Part shown: piece after piece, positions 17,711-26,500 of the stretch
Layout: each line of letters begins with the position of its first letter
Numbering within the stretch: the stretch's first letter is position 1
Origin: Poseidonocella sedimentorum
GTDB taxonomy: Bacteria > Pseudomonadota > Alphaproteobacteria > Rhodobacterales > Rhodobacteraceae
Reading direction: 5' to 3'
Length of the DNA stretch: 43,326 nt
Assembly (NCBI RefSeq): GCF_900116005.1
Contig: NZ_FOYI01000019.1
Location: 1-43,326, forward strand
The notes under the pieces: generated by a model
What the model was told of the DNA's origin: nothing
Databases searched by the model: none
The model's input: the letters and a program-made list of their open reading frames with translations, nothing else
Translations under genes and position numbers: made by a program

Positions 17711-18364
17711 ATGTCGTTGACTGAAGTCAGGGCGGCCATCGCGGCGGAGCTTGAGCGCGTGGGCCGGCCAGCGGAGGCGCTGAGCCTGATCGCGGTCTCC
17801 AAGGTGCAACCTCTGGAGCGGGTTGAGGCAGTTTTGCAACAGGGGCACCGGGTCTTCGGTGAGAATCGCGTGCAGGAGGCGGCCGGCAAGTGGCCCGAGC
17901 TTCAGGAGCGCTTCGGCAAGGTGGAGCTGCATCTGCTGGGGCCGCTCCAGAGCAACAAGGCGCGGCAGGCGATGGAGCTCTTTGACGTGATCCATTCGGT
18001 GGACCGGGCCAAACTGGCCCGCGCGCTCGCGCGGCTGGCCGGGGAGCTGGGCTCCTGCCCCGATCTGTTCCTGCAGGTCAACACCGGGGAGGAGCCGCAG
18101 AAAGCCGGCGTCCTGCCGGCGGATCTCCCGGCGCTGGTGGAGGAATGCCGCGCGCTCGGGCTTCCGGTGATCGGCCTGATGTGCATCCCGCCGGTCGAGG
18201 AGGAGCCGTCGCTGCATTTCGCGCTGCTCAAGAAGCTCGCGGACCGGCATGGGCTGGACAAGCTCTCGATGGGCATGAGCGGTGACTATATAAGTGCAAT
18301 CGCCCAAGGGGCGACGCATCTGCGCGTGGGCTCCGCGATTTTTGGCGGGCGCGAGGCGGGCTAG
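17711..18364 (+). CDS. yggS: YggS-family PLP homeostasis protein
   Basis: This is a 217-residue single-domain PLP-binding protein (PLPBP/ProsC family) that buffers pyridoxal phosphate and affects amino-acid and keto-acid pools; it is not a true racemase. PLP would bind K31 in LIAVSKVQP. Other blocks are VFGENRVQEA, LHLLGPLQSNKARQA, LFLQVNTGEEPQKAG and LSMGMSGDYISAI, ending with RVGSAIFGGRE. AGGAG precedes the ATG at 17711. It is divergent from the porin. The stop overlaps the stop of the opposite-strand transpeptidase gene by four bases. Confidence 0.93.
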   Translation: MSLTEVRAAIAAELERVGRPAEALSLIAVSKVQPLERVEAVLQQGHRVFGENRVQEAAGKWPELQERFGKVELHLLGPLQSNKARQAMELFDVIHSVDRAKLARALARLAGELGSCPDLFLQVNTGEEPQKAGVLPADLPALVEECRALGLPVIGLMCIPPVEEEPSLHFALLKKLADRHGLDKLSMGMSGDYISAIAQGATHLRVGSAIFGGREAG

Positions 18365-18852
18365 GCGGGCACGCGCAGCGGCGTTCCCGGCGCGATCCGC
18401 CGCGCGAGATCGAGCAGATCGGGGCGCGACAGGGCGATGCAGCCTTCGGTCGGAAAACCGCGCCGCCGCCACTGGTGCAGGAAGATCGCCGAGCCCCGGC
18501 CGGGCCGCGCCGGGAACATGTTCCAATCGGTGATCAGGATCAGATCATAGAGCGGATCGGCCCGCCGCAACCGCTCGTGGCTTGCGGCATGGGGCGCAAG
18601 CACCGGCGCATTGTAGCTCGCATCCTGCGGATCGTCGGACCAGAGCGCCCGCAGGCCGATCGGCGCGGCCCATGGCGCGGGGCGGGGGAGGCGATCGGGG
18701 CGGTAGAGCATGCCGATGATTCGGTGCGTGCCCACCGGGGTCGCACGATCGCCTTCGCGCTTGTCCGTCGCGCGCCCGCCGCGCCCGATGGCGCAGGGGT
18801 AAAGCCGCGCGCCCAACCGCAGCCCCTGCCGGGTCAGGACCAGCGGGGTCAC
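18361..18852 (-). CDS. L,D-transpeptidase (YkuD) family protein without signal peptide
   Basis: This is a 163-residue YkuD-domain protein. The catalytic motif is present: H126 in AIFLHQWRRRG and C138 in TEGCIALS, the HX(n)S/T-x-GC pattern of L,D-transpeptidases that cross-link peptidoglycan or attach proteins to it. There is no signal peptide or membrane anchor, and the domain starts almost at residue 1, so export is unexplained. The start is GTG at 18852, overlapping the ribA stop (GTGA), so it is translationally coupled to ribA. Family membership is firm; the substrate is not known. Confidence 0.82.
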   Translation of the reverse strand: MTPLVLTRQGLRLGARLYPCAIGRGGRATDKREGDRATPVGTHRIIGMLYRPDRLPRPAPWAAPIGLRALWSDDPQDASYNAPVLAPHAASHERLRRADPLYDLILITDWNMFPARPGRGSAIFLHQWRRRGFPTEGCIALSRPDLLDLARRIAPGTPLRVPA

Positions 18853-19940
18853 AGCAAATGGCCGGATTTGAGCGCCTTGGTCGCGAGGTAGGCCGCGTTC
18901 TCGGACGTCTGGCCGACCTTGAGCGGCACGCGCTCGACCACGTCGATCCCCATGCGCTCCATCATCGCGATCTTGGCCGGGTTGTTCGTCATCAGACGGA
19001 CCGCGCCGAACCCCATCTCGCGCAGGAGCGCCGCGCCGATGCGGAAATCGCGCTCGTCATCCTCGAATCCGAGCCGGTGGTTGGCCTCGACCGTGTCGAA
19101 CCCCTGATCCTGAAGCGAATAGGCGCGCATCTTGTTGGCCAGCCCGATGCCGCGCCCTTCCTGGTTGAGATAGAGCAGGATGCCGTGTTGCTCTGCGCCC
19201 ATCTGCGCCAGCGCGCCGCGCAATTGCGGGCCGCAGTCGCATTTCAGGCTGCCGAGCAGATCGCCGGTGAAACAGGCCGAATGGAGTCGCGCGAGCACCG
19301 GCGCATCGCGGTCTGGTGCGCCGACCTCGACCACATAATGCTCTTCCGCCCCGTCGCGCGGCCGAAAGACATAGAGACGCGCCTGCGGCGCAAGGCTCAG
19401 CGGGACGCGCGCGCTGACGATGAGATCGAGGTGAATATCGCTCTCGGCCCCCCGCGCCACGTCATCGGCATCCAGCAAGGTGAGCGCATTGGCTTCCGCC
19501 ACCGCCGCGGCATCCTCCACCGGGCTGACGAGGGCGGCGGGCAGGAGCCGCGCATCCTTGTTCAGACGCAAGGCAAGCCGGTGCAGATCCGCGCGCCCCT
19601 CGCGCTGCGACGTGAAGGGGCCCTTCATCGGGGTCTCGAGATCGCCAGACGGCTCCGAGACCGCCCGGACCCACCCCAGATCGGCCGCGCCGCCAAGCGC
19701 GATGCGCGCGATATCCCCGTCATAGGCCCGCGCCTTGAGGGTCTCGGCGCGCCGCTTGGTGATGACGAGCGCGGTGTCGGGCGAGAGGCCCTGCATCGCG
19801 GCAAGGCGCGGCGCGGTCAGCGTCTCGGCGGCGGCGAGCACCGCGCCAGCCGTCCCTGAGCGCAGCACCACAGGCACCCCCATCCGCAGATCGGACCGCG
19901 CCCGGGCAATGAGATCGGTGGTATCGGGATGCAGGCTCAC
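18849..19940 (-). CDS. ribA: GTP cyclohydrolase II with N-terminal extension
   Basis: This enzyme hydrolyses GTP to 2,5-diamino-6-ribosylamino-pyrimidinone phosphate, the first step of riboflavin synthesis. It is 363 residues long. Residues about 185-355 are the RibA domain, with zinc ligands C223, C234 and C236 (SACFTGDLLGSLKCDCGPQL), LYLNQEGRGIGL, and the ending VGQTSENAAYLATKA. The first 180 residues resemble a degenerate DHBP-synthase-like domain (FTSQREGRADLHRLALRLNK) lacking the usual acidic active-site motif, as often seen in Rhodobacterales. It shares an overlapping junction with the transpeptidase gene downstream. Confidence 0.93.
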   Translation of the reverse strand: MSLHPDTTDLIARARSDLRMGVPVVLRSGTAGAVLAAAETLTAPRLAAMQGLSPDTALVITKRRAETLKARAYDGDIARIALGGAADLGWVRAVSEPSGDLETPMKGPFTSQREGRADLHRLALRLNKDARLLPAALVSPVEDAAAVAEANALTLLDADDVARGAESDIHLDLIVSARVPLSLAPQARLYVFRPRDGAEEHYVVEVGAPDRDAPVLARLHSACFTGDLLGSLKCDCGPQLRGALAQMGAEQHGILLYLNQEGRGIGLANKMRAYSLQDQGFDTVEANHRLGFEDDERDFRIGAALLREMGFGAVRLMTNNPAKIAMMERMGIDVVERVPLKVGQTSENAAYLATKALKSGHLL

Positions 19941-20103
19941 CAGGGTATTCCTTCACGAGTGGTCCGCCCCATTTAGACCCGCGCCGCGGAAATTGAAACA
20001 TTTCCCCGCCCCGCGACACGAGCCCGTGAGAAGATGTCGCAAACCTTGTGGGACGGGCACGGCGGCCTCACATCCCGGTGATAGACACGAAAGAGGTAGG
20101 GCC

Positions 20104-20790
20104 ATGGCGCAACTCAAACGTATCCTGCTCGTCGATGACGACGAAGACATCCGCGAGGCGCTCAGCGAGCAGTTGGTCATGACCGAGGACTTCGACGTCT
20201 TCGAAGCGGGCAACGGGGCCGAGGCCCTGACCAAGGCGCGCGAGGAGATCTACGATCTGATCATCCTCGACGTCGGCCTGCCCGATACCGACGGGCGCGA
20301 GCTGTGCCGCCTTCTGCGCAAACAGGGGATCAAGGCGCCGGTGCTCATGCTGACGGGGCATGACAGCGACGCGGACACGATCCTCGGCCTCGACGCCGGC
20401 GCGAACGATTATGTGACCAAACCCTTCAAGTTTCCGGTGCTTCTGGCGCGGATCAGGGCGCAGCTTCGGCAGCACGAGCAATCCGAAGACGCGATCTTCC
20501 AGCTCGGACCCTACACGTTCAAACCCGCGATGAAGGTTCTGCTGACGGAAGATGAGCGCAAGATCAGGCTGACGGAGAAGGAAACCAACATCCTGAAATA
20601 CCTCTACCGGTCCTCCGATGGCGTGGTGGCACGAGACGTGCTGCTGCACGAGGTCTGGGGCTATAACGCCGGCGTGACGACCCATACGCTGGAGACCCAC
20701 ATCTATCGCCTGCGCCAGAAGATCGAACCCGATCCCTCCAACGCGCGACTCCTCGTCACCGAAGCCGGCGGCTACCGACTCGTCGCCTGA
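20104..20790 (+). CDS. OmpR-family response regulator, CenR-like
   Basis: This is a 228-residue two-component regulator. The receiver domain has the acidic pocket at D11-D13, the phosphorylated Asp D56 in IILDVGLPDTDG, and K106 in YVTKPFKF. A winged-helix DNA-binding domain follows, ending THTLETHIYRLRQKIEPDPS and LLVTEAGGYRLVA. The sequence resembles CenR, an envelope regulator essential in Caulobacter. The partner kinase is not adjacent. The start at 20104 has GAAAGAGG upstream; the frame is open further upstream without family support. A pair of palindromes follows the gene. Confidence 0.9.
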   Translation: MAQLKRILLVDDDEDIREALSEQLVMTEDFDVFEAGNGAEALTKAREEIYDLIILDVGLPDTDGRELCRLLRKQGIKAPVLMLTGHDSDADTILGLDAGANDYVTKPFKFPVLLARIRAQLRQHEQSEDAIFQLGPYTFKPAMKVLLTEDERKIRLTEKETNILKYLYRSSDGVVARDVLLHEVWGYNAGVTTHTLETHIYRLRQKIEPDPSNARLLVTEAGGYRLVA

Positions 20791-20804
20791 CGGTGCCGCC
20801 AGGT

Positions 20805-20855
20805 CGGAAAATGATCGATCATTTTCCGGCACGTTTTCTGATTGATCAGAAAACG
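20805..20855. terminator. Two adjacent palindromes, probable bidirectional terminator
   Basis: 20805-20828 is a perfect 24-base palindrome (CGGAAAATGATC plus its reverse complement). Three bases on, 20832-20841 (CGTTTTCTGA) pairs with 20846-20855 around TTGA. They fill most of the 87-base gap between the convergent response-regulator and uppP genes. Both contain A/T-rich arms that supply U-tracts in either direction, and both place a GATC or GAT/ATC core at the centre. Terminator use is inferred from position. Confidence 0.6.
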
Positions 20856-20877
20856 GCGTCCGTGGCGGGTGTCTGCG

Positions 20878-21681
20878 CTACAAATAGGCGTAGGCGAGTA
20901 GGGCGAGGCCGAGGAAGATCCGGTAGATGACGTAGGGTGTGTAGCTCACGCTGCTCAGGAGACGCATCATCAGGCTCAGAGCGGCGAGGGCGGCGAGGCA
21001 GGCGAAGGCCGCGGCGATGGCGCTTTCGCGCACTGCTGTGAACGTGCCCTCCGACGCGATGTCCAGTCCCAGCAGCGTCCCGGACGCGAGGATCGTGGGG
21101 ATGGACATGAGCATGGCCAGCCGCGCGCCCTCCTGGCGTTCATACCCCAGCAGGCGAGACGCGGTGATGGTGATGCCGGAGCGCGACGTGCCCGGAATGA
21201 GGGCAACGGCCTGCCAGAGCCCCATCCAGAGGGCATGGGAGAGCGTCCAATCGCCGGCGTCGCGGGTCTGGGGCCCGCGTTGATCGGCGACATAGAGCAA
21301 CAGGCCGAACACGAGCGTTGCCCAGCCGACCACGGCGACCGAGCGCAGCATATCGCTCAGGCCGGTGATCTTCAGAACGAACCCGGCTATGACCACCGGG
21401 ATGGTCGCGACAACCAGCCCGAGGGCGAGGCGGCTTTCCGGGCTGTCCGTGCGGCCGCGCAGCAGGTGGCCCCCGCCGCGGATCGCGCGCCCGACGTCCT
21501 GTCTGAAATAGAGCACCACGGCGACGAGCGTGCCCACGTGCACGGCCACGTCGATGGCGAGGCCCTGATCGGCGAGCCCAGTGAGATTCGGCAACAGAAT
21601 CAGGTGGCCGGACGAGGAGACCGGCAGGAATTCGGTGATCCCTTGCACGATCGCGACCAGGAGAAGATTGAAGAGGGTCAT
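20878..21681 (-). CDS. uppP: Undecaprenyl-diphosphatase
   Basis: This integral-membrane phosphatase of 267 residues recycles undecaprenyl diphosphate to the lipid carrier for cell-wall synthesis and gives bacitracin tolerance. The catalytic blocks are EFLPVSSSGHLILLP (residues 17-31, with E17) and IPGTSRSGITI (161-171, with R166). About eight helices are evident. The start is at 21681; AGAAGCCCC upstream is a weak Shine-Dalgarno. It is divergent from gltD across an AT-rich 229-base region. Confidence 0.95.
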   Translation of the reverse strand: MTLFNLLLVAIVQGITEFLPVSSSGHLILLPNLTGLADQGLAIDVAVHVGTLVAVVLYFRQDVGRAIRGGGHLLRGRTDSPESRLALGLVVATIPVVIAGFVLKITGLSDMLRSVAVVGWATLVFGLLLYVADQRGPQTRDAGDWTLSHALWMGLWQAVALIPGTSRSGITITASRLLGYERQEGARLAMLMSIPTILASGTLLGLDIASEGTFTAVRESAIAAAFACLAALAALSLMMRLLSSVSYTPYVIYRIFLGLALLAYAYL

Positions 21682-21748
21682 GAGGGGGCTTCTACTTGGA
21701 GTTGGGGTGTTTGTATAATGAATTGAGTTTGTTCAGAAAGATGGTTTA

Positions 21749-21769
21749 TAGGTAAGCTTAAGTTACCTA
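21749..21769. promoter_or_regulatory. Operator-like palindrome between uppP and gltD
   Basis: TAGGTAA and TTACCTA form seven-base inverted arms around GCTTAAG. The palindrome lies in an AT-rich intergenic stretch (21690-21840), unlike the GC-rich surroundings, 68 bases from the uppP start and 142 from the gltD start. It looks like a dimeric regulator site. No factor is recognised, and whether it controls uppP, gltD or both is unknown. Confidence 0.4.
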
Positions 21770-21910
21770 AATTTGGCGGCTTTGACGGCTTGAGGGCTCT
21801 GCGGAGTAGAAAATTATCAAAATAGGTCAGCATGCGTGACTTTTCATCCTTCGCGAGCTGCGGTAGACAGCCCGCAACAGGAAGCGCGCCAGGTCGACGG
21901 GAGTTATTGG

Positions 21911-23344
21911 ATGGCCAAGCAACCCATGCTGAAATTCGTGAATGTGCCGCGCGACATGCCCGCCAAACGGCCGGCCGAAAACCGCAGGCAGGATTTCGAC
22001 GAAATCTACGCGGAATATGCGGACGCCAAGGCCAAGGAGCAATCGAGCCGGTGCAGCCAGTGCGGTGTGCCCTATTGCCAGAGCCATTGCCCATTGCACA
22101 ACAATATCCCCGATTGGCTCAACATGACCGCCACCGGGCGGCTCGAAGAAGCCTATCAGATCAGCCAGGCGACGAATACCTTCCCTGAAATCTGCGGACG
22201 GATTTGTCCGCAGGATCGGCTGTGCGAGGGAAATTGCGTCATCGAGCAATCCGGGCACGGGACCGTGACAATCGGATCGGTCGAGAAATACATCACCGAT
22301 ACGGCCTGGGAAAAAGGGTGGGTCAAGCCGCCGAGCCCGGCGCGGGAGCGCGCGGAATCGGTGGGCATCATCGGCGCGGGGCCCGGCGGGCTGGCCGCGG
22401 CGGACCGTCTGCGCCGCGCGGGGATTCAGGTCACCGTCTATGACCGGTATGACCGCGCGGGCGGCCTGATGACCTACGGCATTCCGGGCTTCAAGCTGGA
22501 AAAACACGTGGTGATGCGTCGGATCGAACAGCTTGAGGCCGGCGGCGTTGCCTTTGTTCTCAACTGCTCGGTCGGGGTCGACAAAAGTTTTGACGAGATT
22601 CGCAGCGCGCATGACGCGGTGCTGATCGCGACGGGCGTTTACAAATCCCGCGATCTGGGCGGGCCGGGCTCGGGGGCTTCCGGCATCGTCAAGGCGCTCG
22701 ATTACCTGACCGCCTCCAACCGCGCGAGCTTCGGCGACACGGTTGCCGAGCTGGAGGATGGTAGCCTCAACGCGGCTGGAAAGCGCGTCGTCGTTATCGG
22801 TGGCGGCGATACTGCGATGGATTGCGTGCGTACCGCGATCCGTCAGGGCGCGGCCTCGGTCAAATGCCTTTACCGCCGCGACCGGGCCAACATGCCGGGC
22901 TCGCAGCGCGAGGTGCAGAACGCCGAGGAAGAGGGCGTCCAGTTCGAATGGCTGACCGCGCCCAAGGGTTTTGCCGGCGATCCTGTCGAGGGTGTGATCG
23001 TGCAGAAGATGCGCCTCGGCGCGCCGGATGCGAGCGGGCGTCAGAGCCCCGAGATCATCGACGGCTCGGATTACACCGAACCGGCGGAGCTCGTGATCAA
23101 GGCGCTCGGCTTCGAGCCTGAGGACTTGCCGAAACTGTGGGACACCGAAGGGCTGGAGGTGACCCGTTGGGGCACCATCAAGGCCGAGTTTACCACCGGG
23201 CGCACGGCGCTCCCGCGGGTCTATGCGGTGGGCGACATCGTGCGCGGGGCGAGCCTTGTGGTCTGGGCGATCAAGGATGGCCGCGACGCGGCGGATGCGA
23301 TCCTCGGCGATCTTGACGAAGCGCCGGCCATCGCGGCCGAATAA
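21911..23344 (+). CDS. gltD: Glutamate synthase (NADPH), small subunit
   Basis: This is the 477-residue FAD subunit of GOGAT, which draws electrons from NADPH for reductive transfer of the glutamine amide to 2-oxoglutarate. The N-terminal [4Fe-4S] cysteines are CSQCGVPYCQSHCP and CGRICPQDRLCEGNC. The FAD motif is GIIGAGPGGLAAADRLRRAG, and the NADPH motif VVVIGGGDTAMDCVRTA. The closing block is YAVGDIVRGASLVVWAIKDG. The start MAKQPMLKFVNV at 21911 has GGGAG upstream and matches the family; the frame is open to 21836. It is followed by gltB after 197 bases. Confidence 0.95.
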   Translation: MAKQPMLKFVNVPRDMPAKRPAENRRQDFDEIYAEYADAKAKEQSSRCSQCGVPYCQSHCPLHNNIPDWLNMTATGRLEEAYQISQATNTFPEICGRICPQDRLCEGNCVIEQSGHGTVTIGSVEKYITDTAWEKGWVKPPSPARERAESVGIIGAGPGGLAAADRLRRAGIQVTVYDRYDRAGGLMTYGIPGFKLEKHVVMRRIEQLEAGGVAFVLNCSVGVDKSFDEIRSAHDAVLIATGVYKSRDLGGPGSGASGIVKALDYLTASNRASFGDTVAELEDGSLNAAGKRVVVIGGGDTAMDCVRTAIRQGAASVKCLYRRDRANMPGSQREVQNAEEEGVQFEWLTAPKGFAGDPVEGVIVQKMRLGAPDASGRQSPEIIDGSDYTEPAELVIKALGFEPEDLPKLWDTEGLEVTRWGTIKAEFTTGRTALPRVYAVGDIVRGASLVVWAIKDGRDAADAILGDLDEAPAIAAE

Positions 23345-23386
23345 GGGCGCCGCCCGGCGCAGGTTGCCGCCGGGAAAGACAACGAA

Positions 23387-23413
23387 TTGCGCGCGGGGCA
23401 TTTGCCCGCGCAA
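23387..23413 (+). other. Hairpin in the gltD-gltB intergenic region
   Basis: TTGCGCG at 23387-23393 pairs with CGCGCAA at 23407-23413, extended by two more GC pairs past a one-base bulge. There is no U-run. It sits in the 197-base gap between two genes that encode subunits of one enzyme, so it may mark RNA processing or partial termination. The rest of the gap shows nothing clear. Confidence 0.35.
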
Positions 23414-23541
23414 CTGACCGGGGCGCCGATTTGTGGGCGTCTCCTTGACCCAAGCCACGCGCAGCAGCGCGGACACGACGACGGGGCCGGGCACCATTGC
23501 CCAAGGCGGCCACGGCGGCCATTGAGAGGGAGAGACCGATC

Positions 23542-26500
23542 ATGACCAAATACGATACAGCATGGGCCGCCGCCGAAGAGGCCAAGCGCAAGTGGATGGC
23601 CGAGAACACGCTCTACCGCGAGGAAGAGGAGCATTCGTCCTGCGGGGTGGGGCTCGTGGTTTCGATCGACGGGCGGCCGAGCCGCAAGGTCGTGCAGGCG
23701 GGGATCAGCGCGCTCAAGGCGATCTGGCACCGCGGCGCGGTGGATGCCGATGGCAAGACCGGTGACGGCGCGGGCATCCATATCCAGATCCCGGTCGCTT
23801 TCTTCTATGACCAGATCACCCGGACGGGCCACGACCCGCGCCCGGGCGAGCTGATGGCCGTCGGGCAGGTCTTCCTGCCGCGGACCGATCACGGGGCGCA
23901 GGAGCGCTGCCGGACGATCGTGGAATCCGAAGTCCTGCGGATGGGCCACTATATCTATGGCTGGCGCCATGTGCCGGTGGATGTCTCCTGCCTCGGCGAG
24001 AAGGCCAACGCGACCCGGCCCGAGATCGAGCAGATCCTGATTTCCAACTCCAAGGGCGTCGACGAAGAGACCTTTGAGCGCGAGCTCTATGTCATCCGGC
24101 GGCGGATCGAGAAGGCGGCGCTCGCGGCGGGCATCGGCGCGCTCTACATTGCGTCGCTCTCCTGCCGGTCGATCATCTACAAGGGGATGATGCTGGCCGA
24201 GCAGGTGTCGGTCTTCTACCCCGACCTTGAGGATGAGCGCTTCGAGAGCGCCTTTGCGCTCTATCACCAGCGCTATTCGACCAACACCTTCCCGCAGTGG
24301 TGGCTCGCGCAGCCGTTCCGGATGCTTGCACATAACGGCGAGATCAACACGCTCAAGGGCAACGTCAACTGGATGAAGAGCCATGAGATCCGCATGGCCT
24401 CCTCCGCTTTCGGCGACATGGCCGAGGACATCAAGCCGATCATCCCGCAGGGGTCTTCGGACAGTGCGGCGCTCGATTCGGTGTTCGAGGTTCTGGTGCG
24501 CGCGGGGCGCAATGCGCCGATGGCCAAGACGATGCTGGTGCCCGAAAGCTGGTCCAAGCAAGCGCTGGAGCTGCCCGAGGCCTGGCGCGACATGTATTCC
24601 TACTGCAACTCGGTGATGGAGCCCTGGGACGGGCCGGCGGCGCTGGCCATGACCGATGGCCGCTGGGTCTGCGCCGGGCTCGACCGGAACGGGCTGCGCC
24701 CGATGCGCTACGTGGTCACGGGCGACAAGCTGCTGATCGCCGGCTCCGAGGCGGGCATGGTCCCGATCGACGAGGCGTTCGTTGTCGAGAAGGGCGCGCT
24801 TGGCCCCGGGCAACTGCTGGCCGTGGATATGGCCGAGGGGCGGCTTTACCACGACAAGGAGATCAAGGACAAACTCAGCCAGTCCCAGCCCTTTGGCGAA
24901 TGGGTCGGCAAGATCAAGGAGCTGGGCGAGGAATTGGCCCGGGTCTCCGAGGCGCCGATCTTCACCGGGGCGGAGCTGCGCAAGCGGCAGATCGCGGCGG
25001 GCTACTCGATGGAGGATCTCGAACAGATCCTCGCGCCGATGGCCGAGGACGGCAAGGAATCGCTGGCCTCCATGGGGGATGACACGCCCTCGGCGGTGCT
25101 CTCCAAGATGTACCGCCCTCTGAGCCATTTCTTCCGGCAGAACTTCTCCCAGGTCACCAACCCGCCGATCGACAGCCTGCGCGAATACCGGGTGATGAGC
25201 CTCAAGACGCGGTTCGGCAACCTCAAGAACGTGCTCGATGAATCGAGCGCCCAGACCGAGATCGTCGTTCTTGAGAGCCCGTTTGTCGGCAACGCGCAGT
25301 TCGCCGAACTGGTGGGGAACCTCGACAGCGATCTCGTGGAGATCGATTGCAGCTTCGAGCCGGGCAAGTCGTCAGCGCTGATGGAGGGGCTGGCGCGCAT
25401 CCGCCGCGAGGCGGAGGACGCGGTGCGTTCGGGTGCCGGGCACCTTGTGCTGACCGACGAGTATCAGGGCCCGGACAAGGCGCCGATGCCGATGATCCTC
25501 GCGACCTCGGCGGTCCACAGCCACCTCACGCGGCAGGGCCTCCGGACCTTCTGCTCGCTCAACGTCCGCTCGGCGGAATGCATCGATCCGCATTACTTCG
25601 CAGTGCTGATCGGCGCAGGCGCGACCGTGGTGAACCCCTATCTCGCCGAGGATAGCCTCGCCGACCGGATCGAGCGCGGCCTGCTGGACATGAGCCTCAG
25701 CGACGCGGTTCAACGCTACCGCGAGGCGATCGATCAGGGCATGCTCAAGATCATGGCCAAGATGGGCATCTCGGTCATCTCCTCCTATCGCGGCGGGCTC
25801 AACTTCGAAGCCGTCGGCCTCTCGCGCGCGATGTGCGCCGAGTATTTCCCGGGTATGCTGAGCCGCATTTCCGGCATCGGGGTGCATGGCATCCAGAAGA
25901 AGGTCGAGGAAATCCACGATCTCGGCTGGCGCGGTGGGCGCGACGTGCTGCCCATCGGCGGGTTCTACAAGGCGCGCCGCTCGGGCGAGACCCACGCCTG
26001 GGGCGCGCAGTCGATGCACATGCTGCAGATGGCCTGCAACAAGGCGAGCTACGAGCTCTGGAAGCAGTATTCCGCGCGGATGCGGGCCAACCCGCCGATC
26101 CACCTGCGCGACCTGCTGGACGTCAAGCCGCTTGGCAAACCCGTCCCGATCGAAGAGGTCGAGAGCGTCACCGCGATCCGCAAGCGGTTCGTGACGCCGG
26201 GCATGTCGCTCGGGGCGCTGAGCCCGGAGGCGCACAAAACGCTGAACGTCGCGATGAACCGTATCGGCGCGCGCTCCGATTCCGGCGAGGGCGGCGAGGA
26301 TCCGGCGCATTTCGTGCCCGAGCCCAACGGCGACAACCCCTCGGCCAAGATCAAGCAGGTCGCGTCGGGGCGCTTCGGCGTCACGGCGGAATACCTCAAC
26401 CAGTGCGACGAGCTGGAGATCAAGGTCGCCCAGGGCGCCAAGCCCGGCGAGGGCGGCCAGCTTCCGGGCATGAAGGTCACCGATCTCATCGCGCGGCTGC

